Of a stretch of DNA of 64,000 nucleotides, positions 28,241-42,020 are shown piece by piece. The notes beneath the pieces are model-generated. The model saw nothing but the letters and a program-made list of their open reading frames with translations. It was not told the DNA's origin and searched no databases. Within the stretch, counting starts at the first letter, position 1; every line of letters begins with the position of its first letter. The DNA comes from Mantis religiosa (Eukaryota > Arthropoda > Insecta > Mantodea > Mantidae). The position numbers and the translations under genes are program-made. The stretch is taken from contig JAUKNK010000333.1 of NCBI GenBank assembly GCA_030765055.1, positions 703,501-767,500 on the forward strand, in the 5' to 3' direction.

Positions 28241-29890
28241 ACTCACAAATCACATAGATGTTAATGTTACTTCAGTATTCGCTGTGTTACTGCGATGAGA
28301 TGGACGTTCTTGTAGATGGTGGCGATCAGGATGACTAAATGAACTCACAAATCACATAGATGTTAATATTACTTCAGTATTCGCTGTGTTACTGCCATGA
28401 GATGGACGTTCTTGCAGATGGTGGCGATCAGGATGACTAAATGAACTCACAAATCACATAGATGTTAATGTTACTTCAGTAGACGCTGTGTTACTGCGAT
28501 GAGATGGACCTTCTTGTAGATGGTGGCGATCAGGATGACTAAATGAACTCACAAATCACATAGATGTTAATGTTACTTCAGTATTCGCTGTGTTACTGCG
28601 ATGAGATGGCCGTTCTTGTAGATGGTGGCGATCAGGATGACTAAATGGACTCACAAATCACATAGATGTTAATGTTACTTCAGTAGACGCTGTGTTACTG
28701 CGATGAAATGGACGTTCTTGTAGATGGTGGCGATCAGGATGACTAAATGAACTCACAAATCACATAGATGTTAATGTTACTTCAGTATTCGCTGTGTTAC
28801 TGCGATGAGATGGACGTTCTTGTAGATGGTGGCGATCAGGATGACTAAATGAACTCACAAATCACATAGATGTTAATGTTACTTCAGTATTCGCTGTGTT
28901 ACTGCCTTGAGATGGACGTTCTTGCAGATGGTGGCGATCAGGATGACTAAATGAACTCACAAATCACATAGATGTTAATGTTACTTCAGTATTCGCTGTG
29001 TTACTGCCATGAGATGGACGTTCTTGTAGATGGTGGCGATCAGGATGACTAAATGAACTCACAAATCACATAGATGTTAATGTTACTTCAGTATTCGCTG
29101 TGTTACTGCCATGAGATGGACGTTCTTGCAGATGGTGGCGATCAGGATGACTAAATAAACTCACAAATCACATAGATGTTAATGTTACTTCAGTATTCGC
29201 TGTGTTACTGCCATGAGATGGACGTTCTTGTAGATGGTGGCGATCAGGATGACTAAATGAACTCACAAATCACATAGATGTTAATGTTACTTCAGTATTC
29301 GCTGTGTTACTGCGATGAGATGGACGTTCTTGTAGATGGTGGCGATCAGGATGACTAAATGAACTCACAAATCACATTGATGTTAATGTTACTTCAGTAT
29401 TCGCTGTGTTACTGCGATGAGATGGACGTTCTTGTAGATGGTGGCGATCAGGATGACTAAATGAACTCACAAATCACATAGATGTTAATGTTACTTCAGT
29501 AGACGCTGTGTTACTGCCATGAGATGGACGTTCTTGTAGATGGTGGCGATCAGGATGACTAAATGAACTCACAAATCACATAGATGTTAATGTTACTTCA
29601 GTATTCGTTGTGTTACTGCCATGAGATGGACGTTCTTGTAGATGGTGGCGATCAGGATGACTAAATGAACTCACAAATCACATTGATGTTAATGTTGCTT
29701 TAGTAGACGCTGTGTTACTGCGATTAGATGGACGTTCTTGCAGATGGTGGCGATCAGGATGACTTAATGAACTCACAAATCACATAGATGTTAATGTTAC
29801 TTCAGTAGACGCTGTGTTACTGCGATGAGATGGACGTTCTTGCAGATGGTGGCGATCAGGATGACTAAATGAACTCACAAATCACATAGA
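28240..29890 (+). repeat. About 1.6-kb block repeated at 39445-41090
   Basis: The order TTAATATTAC (28366), GGACCTTC, GGCCGTTC, TGGACTCAC with GATGAAATGG, CCTTGAG, AAATAAACTC, CACATTGATG, ATTCGTTGTG and GCGATTAG (29722) recurs at 39569-40925. The offset is 11,203 bp, which is 108 full units plus the 86- and 101-bp units in between. The copies part near 41.0 kb, where the later one skips about nine monomers relative to this region. Confidence 0.82.
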
Positions 29891-32800
29891 TGTTAATGTT
29901 ACTTCAGTAGACGCTGTGTTACTGCGATGAGATGGACGTTCTTGTAGATGGTGGCGATCAGGATGACTAAATGAACTCATAAATCACATAGATGTTAATG
30001 TTACTTCAGTAGAGGCTGTGTTACTGCGATGAGATGGACGTTCTTGCAGATGGTGGCGATCAGGATGACTAAATGAACTCACAAATCACATAGATGTTAA
30101 TGTTGCTTTAGTAGACGCTGTGTTACTGCGATGAGATGGACGTTCCTGCAGATGGTGGCGATCAGGATGACTAAATGAACTCACAAATCACATAGATGTT
30201 AATGTTACTTCAGTAGACGCTGTGTTACTGCGATGAGATGGACGTTCTTGCAGATGGTGGCGATCAGGATGACTAAATGAACTCACAAATCACATAGATG
30301 TTAATGTTGCTTTAGTAGACGCTGTGTTACTGCGATGAGATGGACGTTCCTGCAGATGGTGGCGATCAGGATGACTAAATGAACTCACAAATCACATAGA
30401 TGTTAATGTTACTTCAGTAGACGCTGTGTTACTGCCATGAGATGGACGTTCTTGTAGATGGTGGCGATCAGGATGACTAAATGAACTCACAAATCACATA
30501 GATGTTAATGCTACTTCAGTAGACGCTGTGTTACTGCGATGAGATGGACGTTCTTGTAGATGGTGGCGATCAGGATGACTAAATGAACTTACAAATCACA
30601 TAGATGTTAATGTTACTTCAGTAGACGCTGTGTTACTGCCATGAGATGGACGTTCTTGTAGATGGTGGCGATCAGGATGACTAAATGAACTCACAAATCA
30701 CATAGATGTTAATGTTACTTCAGTAGACGCTGTGTTACTGCGACGAGATGGACGTTCCTGCAGATGTTGGCGATCAGGATGACTAAATGAACTCACAAAT
30801 CACATAGATGTTAATGTTGCTTTAGTAGACGCTGTGTTACTGCGATGAGATGGACGTTCTTGTAGATGATGGCGATCAGGATGACTAAATGAACTCACAA
30901 ATCACATAGATGTTAATGTTACTTCAGTAGACGCTGTGTTACTGCGATGAGATGGACGTTCTTGTAGATGGTGGCGATCAGGATGACTAAATGAACTCAC
31001 AAATCACATAGATGTTAATGTTACTTCAGTAGATGCTGTGTTACTGCCATGAGATGGACGTTCTTGCAGATGGTGGCGATCAGGATGACTAAATGAACTC
31101 ACAAATCACATAGATGTTAATGTTGCTTTAGTAGACGCTGTGTTACTGCGATGAGATGGACGTTCTTGTAGATGGTGGCGATCAGGATGACTAAATGAAC
31201 TCACAAATCACATAGATGTTAATGTTACTTCAGTATTCGCTGTGTTACTGCCATGAGATGGACGTTCTTGTAGATGGTGGCGATCGGGATGACTAAATGA
31301 ACTCACAAATCACATAGATGTTAATGTTACTTCAGTATTCGCTGTGTTACTGCGATGAGATGGACGTTCTTGTAGATGGTGGCGATCAGGATGACTAAAT
31401 GAACTCACAAATCACATAGATGTTAATGTTACTTCAGTATTCGCTGTGTTACTGCCATGAGATTGACGTTCTTGTAGATGGTGGCGATCAGGATGACTAA
31501 ATGAACTCACAAATCACATAGATGTTAATGTTACTTCAGTATTCGCTGTGTTACTGCGATGAGATGGACGTTCTTGTAGATGGTGGCGATCAGGATGACT
31601 AAATGAACTCACAAATCACATAGATGTTAATATTACTTCAGTATTCGCTGTGTTACTGCCATGAGATGGACGTTCTTGTAGATGGTGGCGATCAGGATGA
31701 CTAAATGAACTCACAAATCACATAGATGTTAATGTTACTTCAGTATTCGCTGTGTTACTGCGATGAGATGGACGTTCTTGTAGATGGTGGCGATCAGGAT
31801 GACTAAATGGACTCACAAATCACATAGATGTTAATGTTACTTCAGTAGATGCTGTGTTACTGCGATGAGATGGACGTTCTTGCAGATGGTGGCGATCAGG
31901 ATGACTAAATGAACTCACAAATCACATAGATGTTAATGTTGCTTTAGTAGACGCTGTGTTACTGCGATGAGATGGACGTTCTTGTAGATGGTGGCGATCA
32001 GGATGACTAAATGAACTCACAAATCACATAGATGTTAATGTTACTTCAGTATTCGCTGTGTTACTGCCATGAGATGGACGTTCTTGTAGATGGTGGCGAT
32101 CGGGATGACTAAATGAACTCACAAATCACATAGATGTTAATGTTACTTCAGTAGACGCCGTGTTACTGCGATGAGATGGACGTTCTTGTAGATGGTGGCG
32201 ATCAGGATGACTAAATGAACTCACAAATCACATAGATGTTAATGTTACTTCAGTAGACGCTGTGTTACTGCCATGAGATGGACGTTCTTGTAGATGGTGG
32301 CGATCAGGATGACTAAATGAACTCACAAATCACATAGATGTTAATGTTACTTCAGTATTCGCTGTGTTACTGCGATGAGATGGACGTTCTTGTAGATGGT
32401 GGCGATCAGGATGACTAAATGAACTCACAAATCACATTGATGTTAATGTTACTTCAGTATTCGCTGTGTTACTGCGATGAGATGGACGTTCTTGTAGATG
32501 GTGGCGATCAGGATGACTAAATGAACTCACAAATCACATAGATGTTAATGTTACTTCAGTAGACGCTGTGTTACTGCCATGAGATGGACGTTCTTGTAGA
32601 TGGTGGCGATCAGGATGACTAAATGAACTCACAAATCACATAGATGTTAATGTTACTTCAGTATTCGTTGTGTTACTGCCATGAGATGGACGTTCTTGTA
32701 GATGGTGGCGATCAGGATGACTAAATGAACTCACAAATCACATTGATGTTAATGTTGCTTTAGTAGACGCTGTGTTACTGCGATTAGATGGACGTTCTTG

Positions 32801-35492
32801 CAGATGGTGGCGATCAGGATGACTTAATGAACTCACAAATCACATAGATGTTAATGTTACTTCAGTAGACGCTGTGTTACTGCGATGAGATGGACGTTCT
32901 TGCAGATGGTGGCGATCAGGATGACTAAATGAACTCACAAATCACATAGATGTTAATGTTACTTCAGTAGACGCTGTGTTACTGCGATGAGATGGACGTT
33001 CTTGTAGATGGTGGCGATCAGGATGACTAAATGAACTCACAAATCACATAGATGTTAATGTTACTTCAGTAGAGGCTGTGTTACTGCGATGAGATGGACG
33101 TTCTTGCAGATGGTGGCGATCAGGATGACTAAATGAACTCACAAATCACATAGATGTTAATGTTGCTTTAGTAGACGCTGTGTTACTGCGATGAGATGGA
33201 CGTTCCTGCAGATGGTGGCGATCAGGATGACTAAATGAACTCACAAATCACATAGATGTTAATGTTACTTCAGTAGACGCTGTGTTACTGCGATGAGATG
33301 GACGTTCTTGCAGATGGTGGCGATCAGGATGACTAAATGAACTCACAAATCACATAGATGTTAATGTTGCTTTAGTAGACGCTGTGTTACTGCGATGAGA
33401 TGGACGTTCCTGCAGATGGTGGCGATCAGGATGACTAAATGAACTCACAAATCACATAGATGTTAATGTTACTTCAGTAGACGCTGTGTTACTGCCATGA
33501 GATGGACGTTCTTGTAGATGGTGGCGATCAGGATGACTAAATGAACTCACAAATCACATAGATGTTAATGCTACTTCAGTAGACGCTGTGTTACTGCGAT
33601 GAGATGGACGTTCTTGTAGATGGTGGCGATCAGGATGACTAAATGAACTTACAAATCACATAGATGTTAATGTTACTTCAGTAGACGCTGTGTTACTGCC
33701 ATGAGATGGACGTTCTTGTAGATGGTGGCGATCAGGATGACTAAATGAACTCACAAATCACATAGATGTTAATGTTACTTCAGTAGACGCTGTGTTACTG
33801 CGACGAGATGGACGTTCCTGCAGATGTTGGCGATCAGGATGACTAAATGAACTCACAAATCACATAGATGTTAATGTTGCTTTAGTAGACGCTGTGTTAC
33901 TGCGATGAGATGGACGTTCTTGTAGATGATGGCGATCAGGATGACTAAATGAACTCACAAATCACATAGATGTTAATGTTACTTCAGTAGACGCTGTGTT
34001 ACTGCGATGAGATGGACGTTCTTGTAGATGGTGGCGATCAGGATGACTAAATGAACTCACAAATCACATAGATGTTAATGTTACTTCAGTAGATGCTGTG
34101 TTACTGCCATGAGATGGACGTTCTTGCAGATGGTGGCGATCAGGATGACTAAATGAACTCACAAATCACATAGATGTTAATGTTGCTTTAGTAGACGCTG
34201 TGTTACTGCGATGAGATGGACGTTCTTGTAGATGGTGGCGATCAGGATGACTAAATGAACTCACAAATCACATAGATGTTAATGTTACTTCAGTATTCGC
34301 TGTGTTACTGCCATGAGATGGACGTTCTTGTAGATGGTGGCGATCGGGATGACTAAATGAACTCACAAATCACATAGATGTTAATGTTACTTCAGTATTC
34401 GCTGTGTTACTGCGATGAGATGGACGTTCTTGTAGATGGTGGCGATCAGGATGACTAAATGAACTCACAAATCACATAGATGTTAATGTTACTTCAGTAT
34501 TCGCTGTGTTACTGCCATGAGATTGACGTTCTTGTAGATGGTGGCGATCAGGATGACTAAATGAACTCACAAATCACATAGATGTTAATGTTACTTCAGT
34601 ATTCGCTGTGTTACTGCGATGAGATGGACGTTCTTGTAGATGGTGGCGATCAGGATGACTAAATGAACTCACAAATCACATAGATGTTAATATTACTTCA
34701 GTATTCGCTGTGTTACTGCCATGAGATGGACGTTCTTGTAGATGGTGGCGATCAGGATGACTAAATGAACTCACAAATCACATAGATGTTAATGTTACTT
34801 CAGTATTCGCTGTGTTACTGCGATGAGATGGACGTTCTTGTAGATGGTGGCGATCAGGATGACTAAATGGACTCACAAATCACATAGATGTTAATGTTAC
34901 TTCAGTAGATGCTGTGTTACTGCGATGAGATGGACGTTCTTGCAGATGGTGGCGATCAGGATGACTAAATGAACTCACAAATCACATAGATGTTAATGTT
35001 GCTTTAGTAGACGCTGTGTTACTGCGATGAGATGGACGTTCTTGTAGATGGTGGCGATCAGGATGACTAAATGAACTCACAAATCACATAGATGTTAATG
35101 TTACTTCAGTATTCGCTGTGTTACTGCCATGAGATGGACGTTCTTGTAGATGGTGGCGATCGGGATGACTAAATGAACTCACAAATCACATAGATGTTAA
35201 TGTTACTTCAGTAGACGCCGTGTTACTGCGATGAGATGGACGTTCTTGTAGATGGTGGCGATCAGGATGACTAAATGAACTCACAAATCACATAGATGTT
35301 AATGTTACTTCAGTAGACGCTGTGTTACTGCCATGAGATGGACGTTCTTGTAGATGGTGGCGATCAGGATGACTAAATGAACTCACAAATCACATAGATG
35401 TTAATGTTACTTCAGTATTCGCTGTGTTACTGCGATGAGATGGACGTTCTTGTAGATGGTGGCGATCAGGATGACTAAATGAACTCACAAAT
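29196..35492 (+). repeat. 30-monomer (3,060 bp) tandem duplication
   Basis: Bases of about 29196-32432 match about 32256-35492 at exactly 3,060 bp, which is two adjacent copies. Shared markers are CACATTGATG (near 29376 and 32436), GCGATTAG (29722 and 32782), AGAGGCTG (near 30011 and 33071), TTAATGCTACTT (near 30510 and 33570), the marker unit (30670 and 33730), GAGATTGACG (near 31463 and 34523) and GATCGGG. The only difference I noticed is CTCATAAATC near 29978 in the first copy. Identity therefore looks above 99.8% and the event recent. Confidence 0.92.
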
Positions 35493-37707
35493 CACATAGA
35501 TGTTAATATTACTTCAGTATTCGCTGTGTTACTGCCATGAGATGGACGTTCTTGCAGATGGTGGCGATCAGGATGACTAAATGAACTCACAAATCACATA
35601 GATGTTAATGTTACTTCAGTAGACGCTGTGTTACTGCGATGAGATGGACCTTCTTGTAGATGGTGGCGATCAGGATGACTAAATGAACTCACAAATCACA
35701 TAGATGTTAATGTTACTTCAGTATTCGCTGTGTTACTGCGATGAGATGGCCGTTCTTGTAGATGGTGGCGATCAGGATGACTAAATGGACTCACAAATCA
35801 CATAGATGTTAATGTTACTTCAGTTTTCGCTGTGTTACTGCCATGAGATGGACGTTCTTGCAGATGGTGGCGATCAGGATGACTAAATGAACTCACGAAT
35901 CACATAGATGTTAATGTTACTTCAGTAGACGCTGTGTTACTGCGATGAGATGGACGTTCTTGTAGATGGTGGCGATCAGGATGACTAAATGAACTCACAA
36001 ATCACATAGATGTTAATGTTACTTCAGTATTCGCTGTGTTACTGCGATGAGATGGACGTTCTTGTAGATGGTGGCGATCAGGATGACTAAATGGACTCAC
36101 AAATCACATAGATGTTAATGTTACTTCAGTATTCGCTGTGTTACTGCCTTGAGATGGACGTTCTTGCAGATGGTGGCGATCAGGATGACTAAATGAACTC
36201 ACAAATCACATAGATGTTAATGTTACTTCAGTATTCGCTGTGTTACTGCCATGAGATGGACGTTCTTGTAGATGGTGGCGATCAGGATGACTAAATGAAC
36301 TCACAAATCACATAGATGTTAATGTTACTTCAGTATTCGCTGTGTTACTGCCATGAGATGGACGTTCTTGCAGATGGTGGCGATCAGGATGACTAAATAA
36401 CCTCACAAATCACATAGATGTTAATGTTACTTCAGTATTCGCTGTGTTACTGCCATGAGATGGACGTTCTTGTAGATGGTGGCGATCAGGATGACTAAAT
36501 GAACTCACAAATTACATAGATGTTAATGTTACTTCCGTATTCGCTGTGTTACTGCGATGAGATGGACGTTCTTGTAGATGGTGGCGATCAGGATGACTAA
36601 ATGAACTCACAAATCACATAGATGTTAATGTTACTTCAGTATTCGCTGTGTTACTGCGATGAGATGGACGTTCTTGTAGATGGTGGCGATCAGGATGACT
36701 AAATGAACTCACAAATCACATAGATGTTAATGTTACTTCAGTATTCGCTGTGTTACTGCGATGAGATGGACGTTCTTGTAGATGGTGGCGATCAGGATGA
36801 CTAAATGAACTCACAAATCACATAGATGTTAATGTTACTTCAGTATTCGCTGTGTTACTGCGATGAGATGGACGTTCTTGTAGATGGTGGCGATCAGGAT
36901 GACTAAATGAACTCACAAATCACATAGATGTTAATGTTACTTCAGTATTCGCTGTGTTACTGCCATGAGAAGGACGTTCTTGCAGATGGTGGCGATCAGG
37001 ATGACTAAATGAACTCACAAATCACATAGATGTTAATGTTACTTCAGTATTCGCTGTGTTACTGCGATGAGATGGACATTCTTGCAGATGGTGGCGATCA
37101 GGATGACTAAATGAACTCACAAATCACATAGATGTTAATGTTACTTCAGTAGACGCTGTGTTACTGCGATGAGATGGACGTTCTTGCAGATGGTGGCGAT
37201 CAGGATGACTAAATGAACTCACAAATCACATAGATGTTAATGTTACTTCAGTATTCGCTGTGTTACTGCAATGAGATGGGCGTTCTTGCAGATGGTGGCG
37301 ATCAGGATGACTAAATGAACTCACAAATCACATAGATGTTAATGTTACTTCAGTATTCGCAGTGTTACTGCCATGAGATGGACGTTCTTGCAGATGGTGG
37401 CGATCAGGATGACTAAATGAACTCACAAATCACATAGATGTTAATGTTACTTCAGTATTCGCTGTGTTACTGCGATGAGATGGACGTTCTTGTAGATGGT
37501 GGCGATCAGGATGACTAAATGAACTCACAAATCACATAGATGTTAATGTTACTTCAGTATTCGCTGTGTTACTGCCATGAGATGGACGTTCTTGTAGATG
37601 GTGGCGATCAGGATGACTAAATGAACTCACAAATCACATAGATGTTAATGTTACTTCAGTATTCGCTGTGTTACTGCGATGAGATGGACGTTCTTGTAGA
37701 TGGTGGC

Positions 37708-37793
37708 GATCAGGATGACTAAATGAACTCACAAATCACATAGATGTTAATGTTACTTCAGTATTCGCTGTGTTACTGCCATAAGATGGTGGC
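37708..37793 (+). repeat. 86-bp monomer, copy C
   Basis: It has the same deletion and linked ATAAG change as 15708 and 24056. It lies 13,652 bp from the 24056 copy, the same offset as the rest of the 4.6-kb block, so it was copied with that block. Confidence 0.93.
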
Positions 37794-38201
37794 GATCAGG
37801 ATGACTAAATGAACTCACAAATCACATAGATGTTAATGTTACTTCAGTATTCGCTGTGTTACTGCCATGAGATGGACGTTCTTGCAGATGGTGGCGATCA
37901 GGATGACTAAATGAACTCACAAATCACATAGATGTTAATGTTACTTCAGTAGACGCTGTGTTACTGCCATGAGATGGACGTTCTTGTAGATGGTGGCGAT
38001 CAGGATGACTAAATGAACTCACAAATCACATAGATGTTAATGTTACTTCAGTAGACGCTGTGTTACTGCGATGAGATGGACGTTCTTGCAGATGGTGGCG
38101 ATCAGGATGACTAAATGAACTCACAAATCACATAGATGTTAATGTTACTTCAGTAGACGCTGTGTTACTGCGAAGAGATGGACGTTCTTGTAGATGGTGG
38201 T

Positions 38202-38302
38202 GATCAGGATGACTAAATGAACTCACAAATCAAAAGATGTTAATGTTACTTCAGTAGACGCTGTGTTACTGCCATGAGATGGACGTTCTTGTAGATGGTG
38301 GC
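38202..38302 (+). repeat. 101-bp monomer (one-base deletion)
   Basis: The unit reads CAAATCAAAAGATG where its sister units at 16.2, 24.6 and 55.8 kb read CAAATCAAATAGATG. One base is lost near 38234, on top of the shared C to A change. The deletion is private to copy C, so it came after the block was copied. Confidence 0.9.
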
Positions 38303-39490
38303 GATCAGGATGACTAAATGAACTCACAAATCACATAGATGTTAATGTTACTTCAGTAGACGCTGTGTTACTGCCATGAGATGGACGTTCTTGTAGATGT
38401 TGGCGATCAGGATGACTAAATGAACTCACAAATCACATAGATGTTAATGTTACTTCAGTAGACGCTGTGTTACTGCGATGAGATGGACGTTCTTGCAGAT
38501 GGTGGCGATCAGGATGACTAAATGAACTCACAAATCACATAGATGTTAATGTTACTTCAGTATTCGCTGTGTTACTGCGATGAGATGGACGTTCTTGTAG
38601 ATGGTGGCGATCAGGATGACTAAATGAACGCACAAATCACATAGATGTTAATGTTACTTAAGTATTCGCTGTGTTACTGCGACGAGATGGACGTTCTTGT
38701 AGATGGTGGCGATCAGGATGACTAAATGAACTCACAAATCACATAGATGTTAATGTTACTTCAGTATTCGCTGTGTTACTGCCATGAGATGGACGTTCTT
38801 GTAGATGGTGGCGATCAGGATGACTAAATGAACTCACAAATCACATAGATGTTAATGTTACTTCAGTTTTCGCTGTGTTACTGCGATGAGATGGACGTTC
38901 TTGTAGATGGTGGCGATCAGGATGACTAAATGTACTCACAAATCACATAGATGTTAATGTTACTTCAGTATTCGCTGTGTTACTGCCATGAGATGGACGT
39001 TCTTGTAGATGGTGGCGATCAGGATGACTAAATGAACTCACAAATCACATAGATGTTAATGTTACTTCAGTATTCGCTGTGTTACTGCGATGAGATGGAC
39101 GTTCTTGTAGATGGTGGCGACCAGGATGACTAAATGAACTCACAAATCACATAGATGTTAATGTTACTTCAGTATTCGCTGTGTTACTGCCATGAGATGG
39201 ACGTTCTTGCAGATGGTGGCGATCAGGATGACTAAATGAACTCACAAATCACATAGATGTTAATGTTACTTCAGTATTCGCTGTGTTACTGCCATGAGAT
39301 GGACGTTCTTGCAGATGGTGGCGATCAGGATGACTAAATGAACTCACAAATCACATAGATGTTAATGTTACTTCAGTATTCGCTGTGTTAGTGCCATGAG
39401 ATGGACGTTCTTGCAGATGGTGGTGATCAGGATGACTAAATGAATTCACAAATCACATAGATGTTAATGTTACTTCAGTATTCGCTGTGT

Positions 39491-42020
39491 TACTGCGATG
39501 AGATGGACGTTCTTGTAGATGGTGGCGATCAGGATGACTAAATGAACTCACAAATCACATAGATGTTAATATTACTTCAGTATTCGCTGTGTTACTGCCA
39601 TGAGATGGACGTTCTTGCAGATGGTGGCGATCAGGATGACTAAATGAACTCACAAATCACATAGATGTTAATGTTACTTCAGTAGACGCTGTGTTACTGC
39701 GATGAGATGGACCTTCTTGTAGATGGTGGCGATCAGGATGACTAAATGAACTCACAAATCACATAGATGTTAATGTTACTTCAGTATTCGCTGTGTTACT
39801 GCGATGAGATGGCCGTTCTTGTAGATGGTGGCGATCAGGATGACTAAATGGACTCACAAATCACATAGATGTTAATGTTACTTCAGTAGACGCTGTGTTA
39901 CTGCGATGAAATGGACGTTCTTGTAGATGGTGGCGATCAGGATGACTAAATGAACTCACAAATCACATAGATGTTAATGTTACTTCAGTATTCGCTGTGT
40001 TACTGCGATGAGATGGACGTTCTTGTAGATGGTGGCGATCAGGATGACTAAATGAACTCACAAATCACATAGATGTTAATGTTACTTCAGTATTCGCTGT
40101 GTTACTGCCTTGAGATGGACGTTCTTGCAGATGGTGGCGATCAGGATGACTAAATGAACTCACAAATCACATAGATGTTAATGTTACTTCAGTATTCGCT
40201 GTGTTACTGCCATGAGATGGACGTTCTTGTAGATGGTGGCGATCAGGATGACTAAATGAACTCACAAATCACATAGATGTTAATGTTACTTCAGTATTCG
40301 CTGTGTTACTGCCATGAGATGGACGTTCTTGCAGATGGTGGCGATCAGGATGACTAAATAAACTCACAAATCACATAGATGTTAATGTTACTTCAGTATT
40401 CGCTGTGTTACTGCCATGAGATGGACGTTCTTGTAGATGGTGGCGATCAGGATGACTAAATGAACTCACAAATCACATAGATGTTAATGTTACTTCAGTA
40501 TTCGCTGTGTTACTGCGATGAGATGGACGTTCTTGTAGATGGTGGCGATCAGGATGACTAAATGAACTCACAAATCACATTGATGTTAATGTTACTTCAG
40601 TATTCGCTGTGTTACTGCGATGAGATGGACGTTCTTGTAGATGGTGGCGATCAGGATGACTAAATGAACTCACAAATCACATAGATGTTAATGTTACTTC
40701 AGTAGACGCTGTGTTACTGCCATGAGATGGACGTTCTTGTAGATGGTGGCGATCAGGATGACTAAATGAACTCACAAATCACATAGATGTTAATGTTACT
40801 TCAGTATTCGTTGTGTTACTGCCATGAGATGGACGTTCTTGTAGATGGTGGCGATCAGGATGACTAAATGAACTCACAAATCACATTGATGTTAATGTTG
40901 CTTTAGTAGACGCTGTGTTACTGCGATTAGATGGACGTTCTTGCAGATGGTGGCGATCAGGATGACTTAATGAACTCACAAATCACATAGATGTTAATGC
41001 TACTTCAGTAGACGCTGTGTTACTGCGATGAGATGGACGTTCTTGCAGATGGTGGCGATCAGGATGACTAAATGAACTCACAAATCACATAGATGTTAAT
41101 GTTACTTCAGTAGACGCTGTGTTACTGCGACGAGATGGACGTTCCTGCAGATGTTGGCGATCAGGATGACTAAATGAACTCACAAATCACATAGATGTTA
41201 ATGTTGCTTTAGTAGACGCTGTGTTACTGCGATGAGATGGACGTTCTTGTAGATGATGGCGATCAGGATGACTAAATGAACTCACAAATCACATAGATGT
41301 TAATGTTACTTCAGTAGACGCTGTGTTACTGCGATGAGATGGACGTTCTTGTAGATGGTGGCGATCAGGATGACTAAATGAACTCACAAATCACATAGAT
41401 GTTAATGTTACTTCAGTAGATGCTGTGTTACTGCCATGAGATGGACGTTCTTGCAGATGGTGGCGATCAGGATGACTAAATGAACTCACAAATCACATAG
41501 ATGTTAATGTTGCTTTAGTAGACGCTGTGTTACTGCGATGAGATGGACGTTCTTGTAGATGGTGGCGATCAGGATGACTAAATGAACTCACAAATCACAT
41601 AGATGTTAATGTTACTTCAGTATTCGCTGTGTTACTGCCATGAGATGGACGTTCTTGTAGATGGTGGCGATCGGGATGACTAAATGAACTCACAAATCAC
41701 ATAGATGTTAATGTTACTTCAGTAGACGCTGTGTTACTGCGATGAGATGGACGTTCTTGTAGATGGTGGCGATCAGGATGACTAAATGAACTCACAAATC
41801 ACATAGATGTTAATGTTACTTCAGTATTCGCTGTGTTACTGCCATGAGATGGACGTTCTTGTAGATGGTGGCGATCAGGATGACTAAATGAACTCACAAA
41901 TCACATAGATGTTAATGTTACTTCAGTATTCGCTGTGTTACTGCGATGAGATGGACGTTCTTGTAGATGGCGGCGATCAGGATGACTAAATGAACTCACA
42001 AATCACATAGATGTTAATAT
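39491..42020 (+). repeat. Mosaic stretch joining several block classes
   Basis: The stretch to about 41090 matches 28.3-29.9 kb. A unit near 40999 then carries TTAATGCTACTT, a change otherwise found in units near 30510, 33570, 45589 and 48853. The marker unit follows at 41057-41158, and then the cassette with the TGTAGATGATGG unit, AGATGCTG and GATCGGG (near 41673). Compared with the 30-monomer unit, about nine monomers are missing at the 41.0-kb join. GGCGGCGATC near 41970 is private. All sequence is satellite. Confidence 0.75.
41057..41158 (+). repeat. Marker monomer (GCGACGAG + CCTGCAG + GATGTTGG), one of ten
   Basis: This unit type combines three rare changes: GCGACGAG, TTCCTGCAG (which creates a PstI-type CTGCAG site) and GATGTTGG. 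Ten full examples begin at 8671, 11323, 18650 (with GACGCG), 20894, 27406, 30670, 33730, 41057, 49013 and 52174. At nearly all of them the next unit, with GCTTTAG and TGTAGATGATGG, also recurs; 8671 is the exception. The type is therefore a useful tag for following block copying across the array. Confidence 0.85.

Larger units (their letters stand above)
37420..39490 (+). repeat. 86-bp-monomer module, copy C (truncated)
   Basis: This copy has the 86-bp unit, GCGAAGAG, GTTTTCGCTG, AAATGTACTC, GGCGACCAGG and GAATTCAC in the module's order, then switches near 39490 to the TTAATATTAC/GGACCTTC class. The GAGCTCAC and TTTT markers at the right end of copies A, B and D are missing. The switch point is a recombination junction between two block types. 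Confidence 0.82.
34872..39491 (+). repeat. About 4.6-kb block, second copy (first at 21220-25840)
   Basis: This is the partner of 21220-25840. Its left part overlaps the second copy of the 30-monomer duplication, and the same markers recur 3,060 bp earlier (AGATGCTG at 31849 and 34909). The 4.6-kb block and the 30-monomer event thus share sequence. Private changes include ACTTCCGTATTC near 36536 and the deleted base at 38202-38302. The right edge near 39491 cuts the 86-bp module short, before its GAGCTCAC and TTTT markers. Confidence 0.85.

Noticed and set aside
11323..41158. Equal 7,327-bp intervals between marker units (11323-18650 and 33730-41057) as evidence of one large duplication
   Set aside because: The 86-bp and 101-bp monomers inside the two intervals sit at different places and other markers do not align, so the equal length appears coincidental.
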